Origin: Zelopaecilomyces penicillatus
Taxonomy: Eukaryota; Ascomycota; Sordariomycetes; Hypocreales; Pseudodiploosporaceae
Reading direction: 5' to 3'
Assembly: GCA_005765155.1 (NCBI GenBank)
Contig: VCCP01000006.1
Coordinates: 3,484,501 to 3,548,500, forward strand
Length of the DNA: 64,000 bases
Shown here: piece by piece, positions 57,301-64,000 of the stretch
How the letters are laid out: every line of letters begins with the position of its first letter
Position numbering within the stretch: the stretch's first letter is position 1
Program-made: the position numbers and the translations under genes
Notes under the pieces: generated by a model
Seen by the model: the letters and a program-made list of their open reading frames with translations, nothing else
Told to the model about the DNA's origin: nothing
Database searches by the model: none

Positions 57301-60300
57301 CATGGCCGCGAACCCTGGGATGATAGAATCGATATTTCTCGTACAGTTGGTTGGTTTACCACAATCTTCCCCATTCAGGTACCATCCGAGGCAGCTGCGA
57401 GTCTGCTCGATACTATCCGACATGTGAAGGACTTCAATCGAAGACTACCAATGAATGGCTGGTCTGACTTTACCTCCAAGTTCGCCGACAGAGAGGATGC
57501 GAAGCGTAATGTTGCCAGTTTCCCTGCTGAGATTTTATTCAACTTTGCAGGCTCATATCAACAGCTTGAGCGGAAAGAGTCACTATTCCAAAACATGCCT
57601 ATTCCGGAGGGCTGTGATCCGCCCGACGCTGCCGAATTGACTAGATTTGGATTATTCGACTTCTTTGGTCATAATGACAACGGATGCTTTACAATGACGG
57701 TCGAATACCCAGGCGCAGCACGTCACCAAGAGAAAATTGTCGCCTGGATTGAGCTCTTCCAGCAGACACTGGAGCAATTCGCCACGATTCTGCGCAACAG
57801 GACTTCAGAGTGGACGATTGCAGATTTCCCAGCCGTTTTCAATTCATACAAAGATATAGACGAGTTCCGCACTCGCACACTGCCACAAGTCAATGTTACA
57901 GAGCTCGCTGAAATTGAAGACATTTATCCCTGCACCCCCATGCAGGAAGGCATCTTGATTTCGCAAAACAAAGACTCTCGGATCTACCATTCTGTTTTCG
58001 GAATTGAGATTACCAACAAAGAATCAAAGCCTATAGATGTGGCCAAGATTGAGCAGGCATGGAAAGCGGTTGTGCGACGGCATCCACTTCTGCGAGTGGT
58101 ACTTGTCGATACTGTGCCAGGTAGCACAAGCACCATGAACATTATTCTCAGAGATCCTAATCCAAATATCTCGGTTTATAAGGGAGGCGATAGCATTCGC
58201 ACGGCACAAGAGCGTTTGAATGGACTTTTGCCACCTAGCTACCAGAAGGAGGGTCTGCAGCACCACCTCACCGTTTTCCAACACTCGGAGAGTCAAGTCT
58301 ATCTTACTCTCGAGATCAACCATGTCATTAGTGACGGCCATTCGATTTTCGGCATCCTGATGCAAGATTTGGGACTCGCACTGGACAACTGTCTTGACCA
58401 GAGCAGACCTTCGTTTGGGGAATACGCGAAGCATATTGCAGACCAATCTCAGGACATTAGTCGGGAGTTCTGGATCAAACGTCTGGAGCACGTGGATCCC
58501 TGTATCTTGCCTGCATCAAGAGGTAATAAGAAAGAAGAAACCATTCTGCGCATCCCAATTGACAACATCGATTCTGAAAAGGTGCAGAAATTCTGCACCG
58601 AATGGGAAGTTACCACGGCCACCATCATCCATGCTGCTTGGGCATTGGTTTTGCAACAGTACACTGGATCGAACACGCCTTGCTTTGGTGTAATTACATC
58701 GGGCCGTGACATTCCAGTCGACGACGTGAATAACTTGTTCGGGCCGCTCATCAGCATAATTCCGCTGCGGGTGCAGCTCGATAATGAGCATTCGGTTGTT
58801 GAAACGCTTCAGAAGATCCACGGTGAATACATCGATAGTCTGCCTCATCAGATGTTCCCATTGATGGAGCTTTACAGGGCCCTTCAAATTGGGTCGACGG
58901 GACTGTTCAACAGCATCGTTTCCTCGCACAAAGCTGAGGAAAATCATGGTGACGGGGACGGGGACCATACCATTCGCATTGAAGACGGTCCTGATCTTTC
59001 AGAGTTTGATGTTTCCATTACGGTTTTGGATGGAAAGCGCGATTTGAGAGTCAGTTTGGAGTTTAAGGCCAACTTCATCCTCTCCTCTTTGGCAAATAAT
59101 ATTGCAAGCGCCTTCGGTGCAGCTGTCAGCTCTATCATCAACAACGCCCACATAAATCCACTTCAGCTCTCTTTGGTGAGTGCTGAGGCGAAAGAGAAGA
59201 TATGGGAATGGAATGCTACAGTTCCTCAAGCCGAAAATACCAACGTGCATGATCTTATTAGACTTCAGGCTCAATTACAACCAGGCGCCCCAGCAGTTTG
59301 CTCTTGGGACGGCGAATTGACCCATAGTCAACTGGATGAACTCTCCACGCGACTTGCCTGCTACCTTGTCGGTTTAGGCATTGGCCCTGAATGCATTGTT
59401 CCACTATGCTTCGAAAAGTCAATGTGGACGATAGTAGCAATGCTGGGAGTACTCAAAGCGGGCGGTGCTTTCCTGTCGCTCAATCCTGAAGAAGCAACTA
59501 GTCGTCGCGAGTTTATCTTGAATCAGGTACAGCCCCGTATAGTGTTGACATCGTCGTCTCATCAAAACATGTCGTTGATACATGGGTGCACCCGGATCAT
59601 TGTCAGTCGTGACAGTCTAGCTTCTCTCCCAATGGCTGATGTGAATTTGCCATCTCTAAGCTCCAAACCGGATTCCATGGCGTACGTCATATACACCTCG
59701 GGTAGCACAGGTCAACCAAAAGGCGTTATACAGGAGCATCGAGCGGTATCTTCTGTTTGTCGTGGTCTGGGGACCAGATTTGGCTATTCAGGCCAGTCAA
59801 GAGTTCTTCAATTTTCCTCCTACACGTTTGACGTTTCTATCGCTGAGATATTTGCTACACTGATGCACGGTGGCTGTATTTGTGTTCCTTCTGAGCAGGA
59901 TAGGTTATCTGACTTGCTCGGCGCGATGAACACAATGTCCGTGAATATGGCCCTGCTTACACCCACTGTTGCTCGTATGATCCAACCTGACAAGGTACCG
60001 ACGCTCAAGTGTTTGGTTCTTACCGGAGAGGCAGCTGCACAATCTGATTATGATCATTGGGATGAACTGCCCTATTTGTTCAATGGCTATGGGCCAACCG
60101 AGACGAACTTCTGCACTACGTGTGCCTATACAAAGCTCGAGACACAACCAGAGAATATTGGCACCACCATTGGCTGTACCTCCTGGGTAGTTGATCGATG
60201 GAATCACAACAGACTGTTGCCACTTGGTGCCATTGGAGAGCTTGTGTTGGAGGGACCAATTGTCGCACGAGAATATCTCAATAACCCGGAGAAGACGGTG

Positions 60301-63300
60301 GAGTCTTTTATTGAGAATCCTTCTTGGCTTATTGATGGCACGCATGGCTGTGAAGGGAGACATGGGCGATTGTATAAGACGGGTGATTTGGTCTTCTATA
60401 ACGAAGATGGTAGCCTGAGCTTACTTGGCCGAAAGGATTCGCAGGTAAAGCTTAGAGGTCAGCGTCTGGAGCTGGGCGAAGTCGAGCACCACGTTAGCAA
60501 GTGCATTTCATTTGCAAAGCAGGTTGTCGCCGATGTCATTATTCCAGGCGGACAAAAAGATAAAGCAGCGCTGGTGGTCTTCCTCACAGCTAGTGACGAA
60601 GATATTTCTATCTACGACAGCTTCCACCTTTCAGCAGATGCGGAGCTCATTCATCTACCTAGTGAAGTGGAAGCTACGCTATCTCAGCGACTGCCAGTAT
60701 ACATGTTGCCCACACTCTATTTGAGATTGGCGAAGCTGCCTTTAACGGCCTCCGGGAAGACGAACCGGAGACAGTTACAGGAGATTGGGTCAACAATTTC
60801 TCCTGAGCAATCGGTAGAGCTTCAAATGGCCACCCAAGGAACTAAACGACAGGTACAAACGGCGGAGGAGCGACAACTCCGAGATATATGGGCCAATATT
60901 CTCCGCATCGATCCCTCAAAGATAGGATTAGATGACAATTTCTTCCGCCTGGGCGGTGATTCAGTCTCTGCGATGAAACTTGTCGCGCAAGCTCGCAATA
61001 TTGGTGTGTCACTAACAGTCTCTGGTATATTTAAACACCCTATTCTTGCTGCGCAAGCCACAGTCCACACAAATGGCGTCACGGCGGCTGAAAATATTGA
61101 GCCCTTCTCACTCTTAGGAGTTGATACAATCGCGCAGAATATCCATCAATATCTGACTGCTCTGCTCGGCATAGAGCCTTCAATCATCGAAGACGCTTAC
61201 CCATGTACACCTCTCCAGGAGGGATTGCTATCGCTCACTGCAAAGCGCTCAGGAGACTACGTCCTACGTGCCATTCTTGAGCTCTCTGATGATATTCAAC
61301 CTACTGCTCTCAAGGCCGCATGGGGAGAGGTAGTTCGCGCAATCCCAATTTTGCGTACCAGAATCGTGCATCATTCTCAACTCGGCTTTCTTCAAGTCGT
61401 CTGCAAGCAAGATATTGATTGGAGAGAGGCAGATGACCTGCAGGAGTATGTGACCAAAGATCAAGAAGAACCAATGAATCTTGGGGACCGACTCTGCCGC
61501 TTGGCTCTGTTGCCTAGCTCAGGGGGTGAGTCTCAAAAGCTTGTATGGACAATGCATCACGCCTTGTACGACGGCGAAACATTCTCGCATATCATGAGCA
61601 TGGTAATAGACAGCTATCAGTCAAAACTCACGGACCAGGTAGTCGACGTTGCCATGAGGAATAGGGTTGGATTCAACGCGTTTGTCAAACATGTCGCTGG
61701 CGGTAACAACGTCGAAAGTGAAGCATACTGGCGAACATATCTTTCAAATGGCGAGTATAGCACATTCCCATCGCTTCCGGCTGGTGTACAGCAACCACTG
61801 GGAAATGAGACTGTGGAGTTCAAGTTTCCTTTTAAAGCTGAGCTGGACGTGACGACCTCAACTTTGATTCGTGGCGCATTAGCCCTTCTCCTCAGCCAAT
61901 ACAGCGGCGCAGCTGACGTTCTCTTTGGAGCAGTCGTTTCTGGTCGAAACGCTCCTGTTGTTGGCATTGAAGATATAATCGGGCCTACTATCGCTACAGT
62001 TCCCATTCGAGCCCAAGTACACAAGAATCAAACTATTCACGACTTTTTACAGACACTACAAAAAGAGGCGACCGACATGATTCCATTCGAGCAAACTGGT
62101 CTCCAGGGGATTTCCAAAATCGGTGAAGATTGCAGAAATGCCTGCGAGTTCCAAACGCTACTTGTAGTGCAATCCCTTGAAGGCGATCAGGGCGTAACCA
62201 CGTCACTCGGCAAGTGGAGAGCGTTGTCTACACGAGGCGCTTTCACAACATACGCAGTAACGTTGGAGTGCCTTCTTGGAGCTGAGGAGACTGTGTTGAG
62301 AGGAAGTTTCGATACAGACGTTGTCGATAAATGGAGGATGGAGAAAATGATGCAACAGCTCATCTCTATTATTGGCCAACTCGCCCATGCACCTCGAGAT
62401 CACACGGTTGAGAAGATTCAAGTCGCCACGGTTCAAGATAAATCTACAATTTGGCAATGGCATAAAGAAGTCCCAGCACCAGTGGAGAAATGTTTACACG
62501 ATCTTGTTGCTGAGCAAGTTCAGACGAGATCGGATGCCCCCGCTGTAGTCGCATTCGATGGCGAACTCACTTATAAAGAACTCGATAGACTGACCACTAA
62601 GCTTGCTGCCCATTTGGTCAGAAATGGAATTTGTTCAGAGAAGATTGTACCTATTATCTTTGAGAAGTCACAATGGGCTGTGGTCGCAATGCTGGCTGTT
62701 CTCAAGTCTGGTGGCGCGTTTGTTCCTCTTGATCCAAGCCAAGGGGCGGATCGACGGCAGTATATCTTGCATCATACAAACTCGCACATTGCGCTTACAT
62801 CCTCTTTATACAGTGATGTTTCACTTGCACCTGGATGCACACGATTTGTGGTGGACAACGAATTCATGGCCAACCTGCCTGAGACCAACTGTGACGAGCT
62901 TCCATCTCTCGCCCAGCCGGGTTTCACCGCATACATCCTCTTTACATCTGGTAGTACAGGCCAACCAAAGGGTGTTGTCATTGAACACCGCGCTGTTTCT
63001 ACCAGCTGTGTGAACCACGGAGCTTGGCTAGGATTCAACCCCGAGTCTCGAATGCTCCAGTTTTCTTCCTTTACTTTCGACGGCTGTATCGCGGAAATCT
63101 TTACAACCCTGATCCATGGAGGTTGCGTTTGTATGCCCTCGGATAAGGACAGATTGGCTGACCTCTCCGGCGCCATGAGGAGGATGGACGTAACTATCGC
63201 ATTCATGACGCCCACAGTTTCTCGAATGATTCAGTTCGCAAACCTCCCATCTTTGCGCACGCTGATTATTGGCGGTGAAGTCATGAAGCCTAGTGATTGT

Positions 63301-64000
63301 GAGGCATGGGATGGGATTTGCGATCTCGTGCTTGCCTACGGACCGACTGAGGCTGCCATCTTCTCCGGCTTGGGCACCTGGGTCAAGAATAAGACAAGGC
63401 CAGACAACATTGGCACTGCAGTTGGCTGTGTGAACTGGGTAGTCGACCGCTGGAATCACAATCAACTAGCTCCCCTGGGATCTGTTGGAGAGCTTCTCCT
63501 TGAAGGTCATGATCTTGCAAGGGAATATCTGAGGGAAGCTGAAAAGACCGCGGCCTCATTCATCACAGATCCTATCTGGCTACTTGAAGGCAGTGGCAAC
63601 CAAGTCGGCCGTCACGGACGTCTTTACAAAACCGGTGATCTTGTCCAATACAACATGGATGGCAGTCTAAGCTTCATTGGCCGCAAGGATATGCAGGTGA
63701 AAATCCGAGGTCAGCGATTGGAGCTTGGCGAGGTTGAGCATCATGTGCGAGAGTGCATGCCATCCGTGGCTGAAGCAATTGCAGAAGTGATCAAGCCCGA
63801 CGGCAATAATGAGAAAGCAATCCTGGCCATCTTTCTCAGCTACAATGGAGAGGCTGACAGCAAAGATATTTTGTATGAGTCGAAGCAAGCTGCAGGTGAG
63901 CTTCGTCTGGTGCGGGTGCAAGCCCAGGTTGAAAGTGGCCTGTCGCAGCGTCTGCCATCATACATGATTCCCTCTGTGTATCTGCGGGTTGCTGAAATGC
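51304..64000 (+). CDS. Large nonribosomal peptide synthetase, open at the window edge
   Basis: ATG 51304 (ACCATGG context) opens a frame without stop or intron to the edge, 4,232 residues visible. Domains by eye: A1 51340-52930, T1 52990-53215 (Ser at 53113), C1 53250-54560 (HHALYDGW), A2 54640-56170, T2 56225-56460 (Ser at 56350), E 56510-57840 (HHLFVDLVSW and GREPWDDRIDISRTVGWF), C2 57890-59170 (NHVISDG), A3 59235-60780, T3 60850-61070 (Ser at 60961), C3 61105-62420 (HHALYDGE), A4 62485 to the edge. All T domains keep the GGDS pantetheine site. It assembles a peptide of at least four units, the second probably epimerised to the D form. No N-methyltransferase domain is seen so far; release domain and length lie outside. 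It starts with A and lacks a loading C domain, as in HC-toxin-type synthetases. A2 lacks the usual alpha-amino-binding Asp. The product cannot be named. Confidence 0.95.
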   Translation, partial: MEQLNHAAGEDVWYLGQNVPETIQDCIHKVVGITAAAYPERTAVHAWDGDLTYAELNELSTQLASHLINFGVGPEVIVPLCFEKSMWTVVCMLAVLKAGGAFTLLDVGLPKARLHSIVIQCGAKFVCASSSNSHIFSELPINTIIVGQDSRSEWPTGGAITSDSEPSSSMYLCFTSGSTGQPKGIVVPHSSFCSAVHYQAETLGFDKNSRTFDFASYSVDVSIFNTMATLALGGCLCVPSQNDRTGRLNEAMSSMEASIVILTPTIARLLRPEMLSSLQTLVLLGEAASRLDLEQWQGKIDRILNTYGPTECTTLSTINCTAGSPDDATNIGKAAGAVSWIVDPENHERLVPFGEIGELLLEGPILAREYLGEVEKTSAVFIQDPAWLVQGASGHPGRRGRLYKTGDLVRYNKDGSLTIVGRKDTQVKIRGQRLELGEVEYHVRECIPTGCHVVAEMIEPGAQKEKAMLAIFLTIDEQSEQRHSSAFQRTAQLGPDMDLLHIQEDILTALSQQLPVYMVPSLYFLMTSMPQTASGKTDRKQLRSMGSALSAQQLVSLQTGGDGEKRQPRNVEEKLLRDLWCSVLGLSVENIGIDDDFFRLGGDSVSAMKLVAEAHKASRLLIVEKVFQHPVLVDQAAILTITNIVGVKEIPPFSLIEGDTNTEALLQDLSSLCKIDASVIEDSYPCTSLQQGLMSLTAKGEGEYVLRAVLDLSDDVQMQHFQAAWEDVVRSNAILRTRIVQHHQFGLLQVVCRESVEWIEASDLDQYLKSDKMLAMGLGDALQRFALVTDVENKTRRFVWTVHHALYDGWSLPQLLNLVNDSYWGRVTGNLVGDMGGKRSDFNAFVKNLVQRKDIDSESYWQSNLANGEFVQFPTLPVSVQKPVADGQLELEVASKPKHGVTMSTMIRAALAILISEYTGSEDVIFGSTVSGRNAPVTGIDEIIGPTIATIPVRLHARKEQSVLDFLDMVQRQAIDMIAHEQTGLQRIASMSDDGRNACDFQTLLVIQPQESDFEGDNTFGSWETSSSQQAIATYALTLECLQKVGGIKFRATYDPAVMDKWKVEKMLQHLGTILNQLANSQPGQTIKHVHTLTSEDQEQIWGWNQQAPPFVEDCVHHLIGKQVSERPDAPAVAAWDGKLTYRQLDDLSTRLAGYLVECGIGPEKIVPICFEKSMWTVVAVYAVHKAGGAFVLLEPSLPEARMKKICGQVDAKVAITSASCEQRLSSLVSQTIVLQQELINSLTATLPKTTVTPSNTAYIIFTSGSTGEPKGCIIEHRNYCSVVAGHSHMMNMSRDTRTLQFGSYNFAGAIMEILMTLSCGGCVCVPSEEERGTKLELAIRRMDANWAFVTSNVLARIRPENALSLRTVNVGGEPIRSAQIKEWAPKVQLRQTYGSSETAAVISSARLTEFSAATSVGKATAGRYWIIDPGNSDRLMPVGIPGEVLLEGPSAARGYIGDSEKTAQAFIAAPAWRASFGPCEAESRFYRMGDLASYKSDGSLELLGRRDNQVKLRGQRIEVGEIEYQARLATPELKDVAVELAIMDNGSAKESQLIGFLVLDGIYNKENEIISQPDKRTSAIIHAVRARLETALPHWMVPSVLVPTSKLPLTPSGKMDRRRLREIGSSLSPKQIAEIRAAVQGEKRAPKTEIESRLRDIWAQILNIDPESIGMDESFFYIGGDSITAMQVSATARGSIGNISTADILQKRTIARLAAGISASSNLIATDFVAKVEDDHELFQLSPVQELYVQLESDPTRCYDQGFFLKLRSPVSLPAITRAVEQIVSRHSILRARFSKGEKGWEQRITDDISGSFTISQVQCTQPGDADELDAIRNARGAIDIEKGPILSAVVANNPQFQSLFITIHHLFVDLVSWRVLLHELEELLTIGDISIAPAVSFRAWCRMQAKYAAESLTHDISAFYDAKPPFHSYWDMDVGTNLQGGVAKKLVMLDRPTTTALLGSCNEAFGTRPTELMISALIHSFQQIFQDRQVPDIFTEGHGREPWDDRIDISRTVGWFTTIFPIQVPSEAAASLLDTIRHVKDFNRRLPMNGWSDFTSKFADREDAKRNVASFPAEILFNFAGSYQQLERKESLFQNMPIPEGCDPPDAAELTRFGLFDFFGHNDNGCFTMTVEYPGAARHQEKIVAWIELFQQTLEQFATILRNRTSEWTIADFPAVFNSYKDIDEFRTRTLPQVNVTELAEIEDIYPCTPMQEGILISQNKDSRIYHSVFGIEITNKESKPIDVAKIEQAWKAVVRRHPLLRVVLVDTVPGSTSTMNIILRDPNPNISVYKGGDSIRTAQERLNGLLPPSYQKEGLQHHLTVFQHSESQVYLTLEINHVISDGHSIFGILMQDLGLALDNCLDQSRPSFGEYAKHIADQSQDISREFWIKRLEHVDPCILPASRGNKKEETILRIPIDNIDSEKVQKFCTEWEVTTATIIHAAWALVLQQYTGSNTPCFGVITSGRDIPVDDVNNLFGPLISIIPLRVQLDNEHSVVETLQKIHGEYIDSLPHQMFPLMELYRALQIGSTGLFNSIVSSHKAEENHGDGDGDHTIRIEDGPDLSEFDVSITVLDGKRDLRVSLEFKANFILSSLANNIASAFGAAVSSIINNAHINPLQLSLVSAEAKEKIWEWNATVPQAENTNVHDLIRLQAQLQPGAPAVCSWDGELTHSQLDELSTRLACYLVGLGIGPECIVPLCFEKSMWTIVAMLGVLKAGGAFLSLNPEEATSRREFILNQVQPRIVLTSSSHQNMSLIHGCTRIIVSRDSLASLPMADVNLPSLSSKPDSMAYVIYTSGSTGQPKGVIQEHRAVSSVCRGLGTRFGYSGQSRVLQFSSYTFDVSIAEIFATLMHGGCICVPSEQDRLSDLLGAMNTMSVNMALLTPTVARMIQPDKVPTLKCLVLTGEAAAQSDYDHWDELPYLFNGYGPTETNFCTTCAYTKLETQPENIGTTIGCTSWVVDRWNHNRLLPLGAIGELVLEGPIVAREYLNNPEKTVESFIENPSWLIDGTHGCEGRHGRLYKTGDLVFYNEDGSLSLLGRKDSQVKLRGQRLELGEVEHHVSKCISFAKQVVADVIIPGGQKDKAALVVFLTASDEDISIYDSFHLSADAELIHLPSEVEATLSQRLPVYMLPTLYLRLAKLPLTASGKTNRRQLQEIGSTISPEQSVELQMATQGTKRQVQTAEERQLRDIWANILRIDPSKIGLDDNFFRLGGDSVSAMKLVAQARNIGVSLTVSGIFKHPILAAQATVHTNGVTAAENIEPFSLLGVDTIAQNIHQYLTALLGIEPSIIEDAYPCTPLQEGLLSLTAKRSGDYVLRAILELSDDIQPTALKAAWGEVVRAIPILRTRIVHHSQLGFLQVVCKQDIDWREADDLQEYVTKDQEEPMNLGDRLCRLALLPSSGGESQKLVWTMHHALYDGETFSHIMSMVIDSYQSKLTDQVVDVAMRNRVGFNAFVKHVAGGNNVESEAYWRTYLSNGEYSTFPSLPAGVQQPLGNETVEFKFPFKAELDVTTSTLIRGALALLLSQYSGAADVLFGAVVSGRNAPVVGIEDIIGPTIATVPIRAQVHKNQTIHDFLQTLQKEATDMIPFEQTGLQGISKIGEDCRNACEFQTLLVVQSLEGDQGVTTSLGKWRALSTRGAFTTYAVTLECLLGAEETVLRGSFDTDVVDKWRMEKMMQQLISIIGQLAHAPRDHTVEKIQVATVQDKSTIWQWHKEVPAPVEKCLHDLVAEQVQTRSDAPAVVAFDGELTYKELDRLTTKLAAHLVRNGICSEKIVPIIFEKSQWAVVAMLAVLKSGGAFVPLDPSQGADRRQYILHHTNSHIALTSSLYSDVSLAPGCTRFVVDNEFMANLPETNCDELPSLAQPGFTAYILFTSGSTGQPKGVVIEHRAVSTSCVNHGAWLGFNPESRMLQFSSFTFDGCIAEIFTTLIHGGCVCMPSDKDRLADLSGAMRRMDVTIAFMTPTVSRMIQFANLPSLRTLIIGGEVMKPSDCEAWDGICDLVLAYGPTEAAIFSGLGTWVKNKTRPDNIGTAVGCVNWVVDRWNHNQLAPLGSVGELLLEGHDLAREYLREAEKTAASFITDPIWLLEGSGNQVGRHGRLYKTGDLVQYNMDGSLSFIGRKDMQVKIRGQRLELGEVEHHVRECMPSVAEAIAEVIKPDGNNEKAILAIFLSYNGEADSKDILYESKQAAGELRLVRVQAQVESGLSQRLPSYMIPSVYLRVAEM

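Noticed and set aside
1..64000. CRISPR arrays, rRNA and tRNA genes
   Set aside because: I found no regular spaced repeats and no recognisable RNA gene. CRISPR is not expected in a fungus.

Overview
The window is a filamentous ascomycete genome segment. Genes carry short GT–AG introns (mostly 46–100 nt), AT-rich transposon blocks show C-to-T decay resembling repeat-induced point mutation (RIP), and the families present (LysM proteins, PigL_N-type proteins, Sulfotransfer_4, a giant intronless NRPS) are typical of Pezizomycotina. The gene set would suit Hypocreales, but the sequence does not prove the order.

Layout. 0.5–3.4 kb: a small secreted cysteine protein and a multi-LysM gene whose reading frame looks broken. 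3.4–13.3 kb: an AT-rich transposon block with one complete Copia element (two 475-bp LTRs, TSD AATAT, a primer site complementary to the anticodon arm of initiator tRNA, and an ORF broken by two TAA codons) plus a solo LTR. 13.3–21.5 kb: the most unusual region, four lipid-type genes: a fatty-acyl reductase fused to a DHAP-acyltransferase-like domain, an alkyl-DHAP synthase (AGPS) homologue, a DegT/DnrJ-type PLP aminotransferase and a short-chain dehydrogenase. The first two supply the three enzyme activities that start ether-lipid synthesis, a pathway that most fungi are thought to lack. The aminotransferase suggests an amino-containing ether lipid (inference). 22–28 kb: a secreted parallel beta-helix protein and a secreted type-B carboxylesterase.

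30.9–47.3 kb: an accessory run of an aldo-keto reductase, a membrane-anchored heme-oxygenase-like diiron enzyme, a divergent tyrosyl-tRNA-synthetase-like gene with a frame break, an Fe(II)/2-oxoglutarate oxygenase, a Sulfotransfer_4-type protein, an arylamine N-acetyltransferase and a PigL_N-type protein. 51.3 kb to the window edge: a large NRPS on the + strand, open at the edge, with visible order A-T-C-A-T-E-C-A-T-C-A. Its second A domain lacks the Asp that normally holds the alpha-amino group, yet is followed by an epimerisation domain.

The enzymes at 31–43 kb could tailor the NRPS product, but 4 kb without a recognisable gene separates the nearest gene from the NRPS, and no transporter or transcription factor is visible, so one shared cluster is a hypothesis. 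All exon borders were placed by eye from splice signals and protein-family continuity.
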